Positions 35,206-45,200 of a DNA stretch of 64,000 nt are shown here, one piece after another. The DNA is from Mycobacteroides immunogenum. GTDB lineage: Bacteria; Actinomycetota; Actinomycetes; Mycobacteriales; Mycobacteriaceae. The stretch lies in NCBI RefSeq assembly GCF_001605725.1, contig NZ_CP011530.1, positions 5,270,001 through 5,334,000 on the forward strand. Direction: 5' to 3'. Both the position numbers and the translations under genes were made by a program. Below the pieces are notes generated by a model. It saw nothing but the letters and a program-made list of their open reading frames with translations, had not been told where the DNA came from and searched no databases. How positions within the stretch are numbered: the stretch's first letter is position 1; each line of letters begins with the position of its first letter.

Positions 35206-36119
35206 TCCTCCCGCGCCAAGTACTTGGTGAAGAACGGCACCGCTTCCGCCACCGCCAAGTCGACATACTTGGGTACGTCATAAAAGTCCATGTGCGTGGC
35301 GTCTGCCACGAACACCAGCTTCTTCTCGCCACGCACACGAGAGTGCAGCTCCGTGGAGGCCCACAGCGATCCCGCCTCACTGCCCGCGACGATCAGAATC
35401 GGCTGCGTGAGCAAGTCCTCCACCAGGTGGAACGCGTCGTACGCGATGATCTTCGACAGGCTCTTTGCCATCAGGTATTTGTTCTTGGCGTTGGGGTGCT
35501 GGGCGCGATCGGTCAGGTAGTACTCGCGCGCCTGCGCCAGGTCATAAGGTGTGTCTTCATCGATCTCCGCCGGAGCATATGCGGCATAGGCCGTTTCGGC
35601 GCCGTCGGCCTCCGCGGTGCGCTGCTGCGCCGCGGCGTCAAGCACAGGCACCGCATCGGCATCGGTGCCCGTGCCGTACCACCCGCGGCGCCACGATGCC
35701 CCGATGTTAACCGCACTCACGGTGCCCAGAGCCTTGATCCGGTGATCGGTCATGGCTGCCGTCACGGCGTATCCACCACCCGCGCAGATGCCCCAAACAC
35801 CGATGCGCTCCGCGGCCACATAGTCCAGGGCCTGCAGGTAGTCAACGGCGGCCCGGATGTCTTCCACACGTGCGTCCGGATCCTCCAAATGGTGTGGATC
35901 ACCGCCACTTTCACCCTGAAATGAGGCGTCAAACGCCAGCGTGACGAAACCTTGTTCGGCCAGCTTGGCCGCGTACAGGCCGGCTGTCTGCTCCTTGACG
36001 CCGCCGCCGGGGTGCACGGTGATCAGCGCCGAATATGTAGCCCGATCATCGAAGTCAGGCGGTAGAAAAAGGTCGCCAGCCATGCTGATCGGGCCATTAG
36101 GAAAGGTGATGGATGTCAT
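35202..36119 (-). CDS. Alpha/beta hydrolase, dienelactone-hydrolase-like (copy 3)
   Basis: 305 residues. FPNGPISMAGDLFLPPDFDD, FVTLAFDASFQGESGGDPHHLEDP, elbow GICAGGGYA (Cys112) and FVADATHMDFYDVPKYVD near the C terminus. A more divergent paralogue of the two genes downstream, coupled by a four-base overlap to the DUF2255 gene. Confidence 0.85.
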   Translation of the reverse strand: MTSITFPNGPISMAGDLFLPPDFDDRATYSALITVHPGGGVKEQTAGLYAAKLAEQGFVTLAFDASFQGESGGDPHHLEDPDARVEDIRAAVDYLQALDYVAAERIGVWGICAGGGYAVTAAMTDHRIKALGTVSAVNIGASWRRGWYGTGTDADAVPVLDAAAQQRTAEADGAETAYAAYAPAEIDEDTPYDLAQAREYYLTDRAQHPNAKNKYLMAKSLSKIIAYDAFHLVEDLLTQPILIVAGSEAGSLWASTELHSRVRGEKKLVFVADATHMDFYDVPKYVDLAVAEAVPFFTKYLAREE

Positions 36120-36164
36120 CGACGTTCTCCTCGCTAGGTGGGATGAATTGCGTTGTTTTACTGG

Positions 36165-37073
36165 TTAATTCACCTTCTGATCGAACCAATCGATCATCAC
36201 TTCTGGGTGTCTCCCGAAGTAGTTGTATCCCTGGAACCGCAGGTCGGTTCCCTCAATCCAATGCAGTTCTTTATCCGTTGCCGCAATGTTGTTGAAGATC
36301 TGTTGCACAACCTCGATCTTGGTCGTGGTATCGGCACGTACCTGGGCCAGCAGCGTGGGAATCCGGACTGCTTGTGCGTGGTCGAGCGGGGACAGTTCGT
36401 CCAGGCGAAAGCTGGTGCGGCGCCGGATCGCCTCGTCGAATGCTGCGGAAGCAGCGAGAGGTTCCAGACCCAGGCCCTCGGCGGCACGTTCAATGATGGG
36501 GCGTGTTGCCGTTGGCTGCAGCGCGATCATGGCCTGCACGCTGCTGAACTCCTCGGGATGCTTGCGCATCGCCACCATGGTGGAGTTGGCGCCCAGACAG
36601 ACGCTCAACAAACCCGTCTTCATGCCTGCGGTATCCGGACGGGTGCCGGCATAGCGCAGCGACCCGATCACGTCCCGATACTCCAGCAACCCGATACCCA
36701 CGATCCCACCGCTCCCGGTGTCGCTCAGACCATGGTTGCGCAGGTCGTAGGTGAGTACGTTGTATCCCGCGTCGTGCAACGCCTTGTACTGCGGCAGGAA
36801 GTTCACCTCGAAGCCACCGGCGTTGGTCCACGGCTCCAGGTGTCCCGGATATCCGTAGCGATTGCCCGGCATGAAATGGTTGCAGATAACCAGCCGGTCC
36901 GAGGCCGCGGGAATGAACCAGCCTTCGAGAGTCACTCCGTCCATGGATGGAAAGAACACATCCTCGTAGGCAAGACCCAGTTCGTCGGGCCTGCGCAAGA
37001 TCGGAGTGCGTGCGCCGGTCGCGAAGAAGTCGGCCAGGCCGTCCACAAAGGCCTGCTGTGGGGATTCGGTCAT
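36165..37073 (-). CDS. Alpha/beta hydrolase (copy 4, first gene of operon)
   Basis: 302 residues from ATG 37073; the frame extends upstream only through promoter sequence. LAYEDVFFPSMDGVTLEGWFIPA, HFMPGNRYGYPGH, VLTYDLRNHGLSD, elbow SVCLGAN (Cys159), and HWIEGTDLRFQGYNYFG. Also a cysteine-elbow hydrolase, but longer at the N terminus than the other three. It is divergent from the XRE gene (103 bases between), which probably regulates the operon. Confidence 0.85.
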   Translation of the reverse strand: MTESPQQAFVDGLADFFATGARTPILRRPDELGLAYEDVFFPSMDGVTLEGWFIPAASDRLVICNHFMPGNRYGYPGHLEPWTNAGGFEVNFLPQYKALHDAGYNVLTYDLRNHGLSDTGSGGIVGIGLLEYRDVIGSLRYAGTRPDTAGMKTGLLSVCLGANSTMVAMRKHPEEFSSVQAMIALQPTATRPIIERAAEGLGLEPLAASAAFDEAIRRRTSFRLDELSPLDHAQAVRIPTLLAQVRADTTTKIEVVQQIFNNIAATDKELHWIEGTDLRFQGYNYFGRHPEVMIDWFDQKVN

Positions 37074-37176
37074 GTATCCAAGACAACGCCTTGTCGCCCG
37101 GCGGTACCAGTGGCCGTTGAACCCAGGTACTAGCAAACCCCCTCTGGTGGCAGATTTGCGCCCTACGCTGGGCGGC

Positions 37177-38052
37177 ATGGACCAGCGAAAGGAAATCAAG
37201 GAGTTCCTGGCCACCCGTCGGGCGCGGATCACCCCCGAACAGGCAGGTATCCCCGATTACGGCTCCACACGACGGGTACCCGGCTTACGCCGCGAAGAGG
37301 TCGCGCTGCTGGCCGGTGTCAGCGTGGACTACTACACGCGCATGGAGCGCGGGAACATCAGCGGGGTCTCCGATTCCGTGCTGAACGCGGTATCCAAGGT
37401 CCTGCAACTCGACGAAGCTGAGCATGCCCACCTCTTCGATCTGGCGCAGTCCGCGCAAAACACCCGACGCCCGCAACGCCGACCGTCTGCCCGAAAGATC
37501 CGGCCGAGTGTTCAGCATCTCCTGGACGCACTGATCGGCGCGCCCGCGTGGGTAAGCAACGAACGCCTGGACATGCTCGCCGCCAATCAGCTCGGTGCGG
37601 CTTTGTACCGAGACGCCGCCACCGATCCGGAACGTCCGGTCAACATCGCCAGGTTTCTCTTTCTGAATCTGCGATCGCGAGACTTCTTCGTCGACTGGGA
37701 TCAACACGCCGACAACGCGGTCGCCATCCTGCGTACCGCCGCGGGCCGCGATCCGTATGACGAGAAGCTCACCTATCTGGTCGGTGAGCTATCGACGCGC
37801 AGTGAGGAGTTCCGAACGCGCTGGGGTGCTCACAATGTCCGGTTCCACCGCACTGGACTGAAGACGTTGCATCATTCCGCCGTCGGACAACTCGACCTGA
37901 CTTTCGACGGCCTGGATCTCACTGCCGACCCCGGCCTGACGCTCTATGTCATGACTGCCGAGCCCAATTCCACTACTGCGGAAAGGCTTAAGCTGCTCGG
38001 CAGTTGGGCGGCAACCCAGCAGAATCGGCCTGCCGACACCACGGCAGAATGA
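37177..38052 (+). CDS. XRE-family regulator with MmyB/MltR-type ligand domain
   Basis: 291 residues from ATG 37177. RREIKEFLATRRARITPEQAG-like start (here QRKEIKEFLATRRAR), then LRREEVALLAGVSVDYYTRMERGNISGVSDSVLNAVSKVLQLDEAE, the HTH typical of the actinobacterial helix-turn-helix/MmyB group. The C-terminal half (PAWVSNERLDMLAANQLG ... FDGLDL..DPGLTLYVMTAEP) is the ligand-sensing domain, which can bind fatty acids. Divergent from the hydrolase operon. A possible -10 (TACGCT, 37164-37169) lies close to the ATG, so the mRNA may be leaderless. Confidence 0.9.
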   Translation: MDQRKEIKEFLATRRARITPEQAGIPDYGSTRRVPGLRREEVALLAGVSVDYYTRMERGNISGVSDSVLNAVSKVLQLDEAEHAHLFDLAQSAQNTRRPQRRPSARKIRPSVQHLLDALIGAPAWVSNERLDMLAANQLGAALYRDAATDPERPVNIARFLFLNLRSRDFFVDWDQHADNAVAILRTAAGRDPYDEKLTYLVGELSTRSEEFRTRWGAHNVRFHRTGLKTLHHSAVGQLDLTFDGLDLTADPGLTLYVMTAEPNSTTAERLKLLGSWAATQQNRPADTTAE

Positions 38053-38056
38053 CCAG

Positions 38057-38500
38057 GTGACCACATCCGGGTATGTCCTGAGTACCAGCACCGCGGTAAC
38101 ACTGCTGGCAGCGGGGCTCATCTTTCTGCTATCCCTGGTCCTTGGCGTGTGGAAATACCGCCAGATGATCACCAGCCCGAACCATCTTGCCCACCCGTAT
38201 GTCGACACCGCGCATCGGGCTGCGCTGCTCTACTCGTTCGCAACCTTGCTCACCGCGGTATTCGTCGAGCTGAGTGCGTGGCCCAGTTGGGTAAATATCA
38301 CCGCCGCAATGGTGCTGGTGTTCTTCTTCGTCGCGGCCATCGTCAGTTACATCGCGCACGGCATGCTTCGCGACACCACGAATCAGTTTGAAAAACCGGG
38401 CGCGGGAATGCACCTGGCCATGGTCCTGCTCATCCTGGGCGAAATCGGCGGTTTCGGTATTCTCTTATCCGGATTCGTTCGTGCGCAATGGTTCTGGTGA
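38057..38500 (+). CDS. Four-helix membrane protein of unknown function
   Basis: 147 residues from GTG 38057, four bases after the XRE gene, so probably co-transcribed. Hydrophobic segments at about 10-32, 56-72, 78-98 and 119-141, with HLAHPYVDTAHRAALLYSF between helices 1 and 2. No known motif. Homologous short membrane proteins occur in mycobacteria without assigned function (from memory). Confidence 0.75.
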   Translation: MTTSGYVLSTSTAVTLLAAGLIFLLSLVLGVWKYRQMITSPNHLAHPYVDTAHRAALLYSFATLLTAVFVELSAWPSWVNITAAMVLVFFFVAAIVSYIAHGMLRDTTNQFEKPGAGMHLAMVLLILGEIGGFGILLSGFVRAQWFW

Positions 38501-38517
38501 TACGCCACGACCCACAG

Positions 38518-39192
38518 TCACCACATGTAGGGCATCAGGCGATACCGCGCGGTCTGCGTGTAGGCGCGGTATCCGTCCAGCTGTTCGAGAAGTAGCTTCT
38601 CCTCATCGGCAATCCGCACGATGAGCACCAACAGGCCGGAGACCACTGAGAGCAGGCCCCAATATGAGCCGAGGGCCAACGGAAACCCGATGATGGTGAT
38701 GACGTTGCCGGTGTACATCGGGTGGCGAACAAGCCCATACAAACCACCGGTGACAAGTGTCTGGCCCGACTCCACCTGAACAGTGGAGGCCGCGAAGCGG
38801 TTTTGAATCACCACCAGGCTGGTCACCCCCAAGCCGATCGCCACCAGGACATCGCCAACCACGCAGATCGCCGCGGGCACCGACGACCAGCCGAAGCGAT
38901 GATCCAGGCCGCTGATCACAACCATCGCGGCCAGCGAGAAATACCAACCGCCGATCAGCACCTTCTGCAGCACTCGGGTTTCCGCCGCGGGACCCGCGCG
39001 TTTGCGCCGCTGATGCGCGGCGGGATCGGCCCGTTGTACGTAAATGGTGGGGATCCATGTAGACAGCCCGAACACCACCAGAAAAGCCCATACCTGCCAA
39101 TAGTGGTACGTCCCGGCGAGCAGGAACAACACCGACCCGAACACGGCAAGCTCAACGAGTCCGAGCGCTACGACTCTCGCAACGGCCTTCAC
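38518..39192 (-). CDS. Isoprenylcysteine carboxyl methyltransferase/PEMT-family membrane enzyme
   Basis: 224 residues from GTG 39192 (AGGAGA upstream), starting 13 bases after the NRPS stop, so read from the same transcript. About five membrane helices; the C-terminal SAM-binding signature LVRHPMYTGNVITIIGFPLALG followed by EEKLLLEQLDGYRAYTQTARYRLMPYMW is that of the ICMT/PEMT superfamily (RHP and paired Glu). It could methylate a carboxylate or thiol of a membrane-bound or lipophilic product. Linkage to an NRPS is uncommon. Confidence 0.85.
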   Translation of the reverse strand: MKAVARVVALGLVELAVFGSVLFLLAGTYHYWQVWAFLVVFGLSTWIPTIYVQRADPAAHQRRKRAGPAAETRVLQKVLIGGWYFSLAAMVVISGLDHRFGWSSVPAAICVVGDVLVAIGLGVTSLVVIQNRFAASTVQVESGQTLVTGGLYGLVRHPMYTGNVITIIGFPLALGSYWGLLSVVSGLLVLIVRIADEEKLLLEQLDGYRAYTQTARYRLMPYMW

Positions 39193-39205
39193 AGATTCTC
39201 CTGTC

Positions 39206-42200
39206 TCACCGTGCCGGGGAGTTTTCCAACTGCTGCGCCAAACTTCGCACCGATGGTGCGTCGAACAGCGCGAGCATCGTCAGATTGGCCTCCAGGGCTG
39301 TATTGATCGCAGCGACCACACGCATGGCCCCAAGCGAATTACCGCCGAGATCAAAGAACGACTCGTCCACTCCGACACGGTCCACGCCAAGCACATGGGC
39401 GAAGATGCTGGACAGGATCTGCTCATTCAAGGTGGCCGGCGGGCAATACGCACCGTTGGTACCCCGCGCTTCGGCGGCCTGTACCGCGCTCCACTCGCTC
39501 CACCGATCTCGGCCAATACCGTTCAGCAGATCCAGCGACGACAACTTGCGGCCAGGATGCGCGGTCATCGCGACCAATACCTGATTGAACCTCTCGATCA
39601 ACTCCTCGATACTCTCCGCGTCGAACACGTCGGTGTCGTACTGCACACGAAGTTCCAGTTCTCGGCCAGGCCCGGCCTGTACCGCGATCGGGTAGTGGTA
39701 GTAGTCACGACTGCTGAAGCCGGTGATGGACAATTCGCCGAAGTCAGCGGCCGCCCCTGTGCTGGTCGGATAGTTTTCGTACACGAACACGGTGTCGAAC
39801 AGTCGTTCCTGGCCGGTGATCCGATGGATATCACTGAGCGCCAGATGCTGATGCTCCAACGTGTCATTGTGCGCACCCTGCAACTGACGCAACAACTCTT
39901 CGGTAGTACTCGCCCCGGAAATCGTGGCCCGCACCGGCACCGTGTTGATCAGCAGACCCACCATCGACTCGGCACCAAGCACCTCAGCCGGACGACCCGA
40001 AACCGTAGTACCGAACGCCACATCGTCCTGCCCACTCAACGAACTGAGCAGCAACGCCCACGCACCCTGCAACACCACATTGACCGTCGTCCGACACGAA
40101 CGCGCCAATTTGGTAAGGGATCTGGTGGTTTTCACCGGCACCCGAAAGAGGCCAACACTGCGGCGCCCAAACTGCAGCTTCTGCGGCGGGCCGACCAGCA
40201 CCGGTGTCTCGAAACCTGCCATCGCCTTGCGCCACGCTACCTCTGCCGCATCGCGATCCCGTTCGGAAAGCCACGTGACAAAACTGCGATACGACGTAGC
40301 CGGAGACAGCCGCACCCCGTGATATCCCGCAAAGATCTCCTGCATCAGAATCGGCATCGACCAACCATCGAGAACAATGTGGTGATTGGTAAGAACGAAC
40401 CTGTGCTGGTCCTCGCCGGTCCGGATAAGCACAGCCCGGAACGCGGGCTGTGCGGCGAGATCGCAAACCGCTGCGCGCTCAACGACACATACCTGCTCAA
40501 TCTGCTCATCAATGCCGAAATCATCTACACCCGTAGATAATTCGATATATCTCCAGGGAGCCACGGGGTCAGCGGGAATGATCTGCAATGGTTGTTCAAA
40601 CTGGTCACAAAAGCGAGCTGCCAGATGCGGGTGCCGCACAACCACTGCCTGCAACGCCTCACGCAGCCGGTCCGCGTCCAGTGCACCACTGAGCGCGATA
40701 TCGAACTGCACCGCGTACACATCGTCACCTGAGCTGTTCGCAATGCCCGCATGGAACAGCAGACCCTGCTGCAAGGGCGTCAGCGGCAACACGTCAGCAA
40801 TCGGGAACTGACTCTGCAGCCCGTCGATCTGCTGCTGACTGAGCCGAGCCGGAGCGATATCCGACGGGGTCAATCCGCCTCCGCCCCTTCGCACGTGCGC
40901 ACAGATTCCAGCCAGTGCGTCGAACCACAGCCGGTTTATCCTGGTCACCGCCATGCGATCCAGTGCCGTAGGCGCCCATGTCCAGGTGGCGTTCAAGTGC
41001 GGCCCGGTATCGGTATCGATGGTCACCGCGTTGAGTTCCACGGTGTGTGGCAACGCAATCGGCATCGCACCCGCAGCACCTGTCAATGACAGTCCGTCTT
41101 GGCTGAATCGCCATACGTCTCCGGATGAGTACGCCGCTGGGGATCCCAGGCGGCCCAGGTAGTTGAATCCGATCGCCGGATCGGATTCAGGAAGATCCAC
41201 CTCCGGGTTCAGATACCGCAAGAGACCATAGGTCAGACTATCGGGCATGGCCCGAAGCTGCTCCTTGGCATCCTTGATCACCGCCCCCAGCGCCGCATCC
41301 CCGGCCACCACCTGCGTCCACCGCAGCCCACCAACAGCCAACGACACCGGATACTTCGTGGTGAACCAGCCCACCGTGCGCGACAGATCAACACCGCCAT
41401 CGCCCACACCACCCAACTCCGCCAACTCCTCCTGACGGCCATGACCCTCCACATCGATGGCGATCGGTGCGCCACCGGTACCCAAGTGTTGAGCCCAGGC
41501 CAAGGCAAAGGCGATCAACAGAATCTCGTGTACTCCGGCATGGAACGCGGCAGGCACCTCACCGAGCAGCATGTGTGTGGTCTCGGCATCCAGAAACTCC
41601 GTCAGGTATCCGGCCGAGGCGAACGTGTCTTCAGCCGGCTGCGGGGCAGCCAGACTCGAGGTGATGGACCCCACCTGCCGCCATGCCGGGGCCTGACTCA
41701 CCACGTTCGGGTGGCGCGCATGCTCGGCCAACCGATCCGACCACCGCTGGAACGATGTGCCTGCGGGCGGCAGCAGCACCTCTTGCCCGCCACGCAGCTG
41801 AGTCGAGGCGATCGTGAGATCCTCCAACAGAATCCGCCAGGAAACTCCGTCAATGGCCAGGTGATGAACGATCAGCACCAGTTGGCTCGTGGAAGCCACC
41901 CATAGCCCGCTCAACATCACCCCGGCCGCCGGATTCAGGCGCATCCGCGCCTCCACCAGCGCTTGATCGGAGAGAACATCCACCGTGCACAGACAGTCTG
42001 CCGCGGCGATCGCGCCCGGCTCGGGCACCGTCAACGACCACCCACCGTTGTCGTCATCGGTGGCCCGCAGGCGCAGCATGGCGTGCCGGTCAAGCAACGC
42101 CTGCAACATGATGACTACCGCTGCCTCAGTGACACCGGTGGGCGCCTGCAACACCACCGTCTGGTTGAACTCCCCAATGGGTCCTTCAATTCCCTTGAGC

Positions 42201-45200
42201 CAGTGCATTATCGGCGTGGCTGCCATCGGTCCGATGCCCTCGTCGACAACACCATCCGAACCGTCGGCCATTCTGACCACCCGCGCGAGCCGGGCCACGG
42301 TCTGCTGTACGAAGATGTCTCGCGGTCTGCCGACCAGGCCCGCGCCGTGGGCCCGCCACACCACCTGGATGGCCGAAATGCTGTCGCCGCCCAGATCAAA
42401 AAATGAGTCATCGACACCGACTCGCTCCAGGCCCAGAACCTGGGCATAGATGCCGGCCAGGATTTCTTCGACGGGGCTGGCCGGTGCCCGATAATGGTCG
42501 ACATCGGTGTATTCCGGTGCGGGCAAAGCCTTTTTATCAAGCTTGCCGTTGACCGTCAGCGGCAAAGCCGCCAAGGAGACCACCGCGGCGGGAACCATAT
42601 AGCTGGGGAGACAATCGGCCAGCCGAGCGCGAACCTTAACGGGGTCAGCGATACCGGTGATGTATCCGACCAGACGCTTGTCACCGGGACGGTCTTCACG
42701 AGCGATCACCGCGGCGTGTTCCACGCCGGGCTGGGCGACGAGCGCCGCATGAATTTCGCCCAGTTCGATGCGGTGTCCACGGATCTTGACCTGTTCATCG
42801 GCGCGCCCCGCGTACTGCAGCTGCCCATCGATGCCCCAGCTCGCCAGATCGCCGGTGCGATACATCCGCTGCCCCGCGGCTCCCTCGAAGGGACATGCCA
42901 CAAACCGGGACGCCGTCAGGCCGGTCCGGCCCACATATCCGTAGCCCAGCCCCGCGCCCGCCACATATAGCTCACCCACGACACCGGCCGGTACCGGGTG
43001 CAACGCACCATCAAGCACAAAGAACCCCAGATGCGCCAGAGGGCCACCGATCGGGCTTGCCAAGCGCTCCATATCCGCCGCGACGATCTCGCGGAACGAG
43101 GCATGCACCGTCGTCTCGGTGATCCCATACATGTTGACCAACCGGGGTAGCGCAGGATGCCGGTCCAGCCACGGCTTCAAACGTTGTGGCTCCAAGGCTT
43201 CCCCGCCGAACACCACCACTTCGATACCGAGCTGTCCGACGGACTCGGTACCCATCGCATCGACGGTCTGCAAGGCATAGAACGCCGAGGGCGTCTGGCT
43301 CAACACACTCACCTGCTCATCGACCAGCAAGGCGTGAAACTCTTCGGGCGACCGCACCACCGTCTCGGACACGATCACCAGCCGCCCGCCATGTAACAAC
43401 GCGCCGAAGATCTCCCATACCGAAAAATCGAAAGCCAGCGAATGGCTCTGTGCCCAGACCTGACCCGCGGACAGCTCCAGGTCGTCCGCCAGTGCCCGCA
43501 GCAGACCAGTCACGTTCCGGTGCGCGATGGCAACACCTTTCGGCACACCCGTGGTGCCTGAGGTATAGATCAAGTACGCGACATCATCAGCGGTCAGCCC
43601 CGTAAGCGGCGTGCTCACCGGCTGGGCTCCGAGTGCCGAATCGTCGACATCGATAACCACCACACCGCGCCCGTCGAGGCGTTCCACGAGATCGACAGTG
43701 GTCACAGCGACCAGAGGCTCGGCGTCGGACAGCACGAATTCCAGGCGTGCGTCGGGCACCGAGGGATCTATGGGCAGGTAGGCGGCACCGGTCTTGAGTA
43801 CTGCCATGATCGCGACGATGGCCTCCGCCGATCGCGGAAACAGCAGCGCCACTCGTTCTCCAGGCCCTGCGCCGTACTGAATAAGTAAGTGTGCCAGCCT
43901 ATTCGATGCTTCGTCCAGCTCCTGGTACGACAGGTGTCCATCCCCGAAACTGACGGCGATCGCTCCCGGAACGCGAGACACCTGCTGTGCGAACAAGGCC
44001 GGTATCGACACCGAGGTCGCCGGCCGCGACAACTCCGCGCGATTGCCCCACTCGTCCAGCTGCGCCAGCTCTTCGGCAGTCAGCACCTCGATTCCCGACA
44101 AAGGCAGGGCCGGGTCGGCGGTCATGCTCTCCAGCACCCGCTGGAGCCGACCGATGAGCGCCTCGACACTCCTCGCGTCGAACACATCCGTGCGGAACTC
44201 CACTGTTCCCGAAATCCCCTCAGGCTCACCTGCTTCGGTCCACGACTCGGCGAGTGAAAATGACAGATCCGTGCGAGCGGAATGGGTGTCCAGCGGCAGC
44301 TGGGTGAGCTGCAGATCCGCCAACGCCGCTCCACCACGTGAATCTCCGATCTGCCCAGGGATGTTTTGCCACGCGAACATCACTTGCACCAACGGGTGGT
44401 GGGTCAGCGACCGTGTCGGATTCAATCGCTCAACTAGCAACTCAAACGGCACGTCCTGATTCTCGAAGGCCCCCAGACTGCGTGCCCGCACTTGGGCCAG
44501 CACATCGGCAACGCTGGGGTCTCCCGCAAGATCGACCCGCAGCACCAGGGTGTTGACGAAGAATCCGACCAGCTCATCCAGTGCCGGATCACGACGACCG
44601 GCGATCGGGAATCCCACGGCCACATCAGAACTCGCGCTGAGCTTAGAGAAAAGCACGGCGAGGGCGGTCTGCATCACCATGAAGCTGGTCGCATTGTGCT
44701 CGCGGGCCAAGCGATTGACCCGCCGCTGCAGATCGGCCGGCCATACCACCTCTACCCTGGAACCACTTTGATCAGCGACCATGGGATACGGCCGATCGGT
44801 CGGGAGTGCCAGGCGCTCGGGCATCCCGGCCAGGGCGTTCTCCCAGTAGGCCAGCTGCCGTGAGATGCGGCTGTCGTCGTCATCGAGGTCACCCAGTTGT
44901 GCACGCTGCCAGAGCGTGTAGTCGGCATACTGAACGGCCAGCGGTTTCCGGTCAGGGTCTTGCCCCGCACACCGGCTCACGTAGGCGACTCCCAGGTCCG
45001 CCACCAGCGGGGTGATGGACCAGCCGTCCGCGGCAATGTGGTGCACGACCGCCACGAGGATGTGCTCGTCCGCGGCGACACGGAAAAGCCTTGCTCTCAT
45101 CGGAATCTCGGAGGACAGGTCGAAGCAGTACTGGGCTGATTCCGTGATCGAGGCGTCCAGGCGCTCAGTCTGCCAGTCCGAGGCATCAACGACATCCCAG

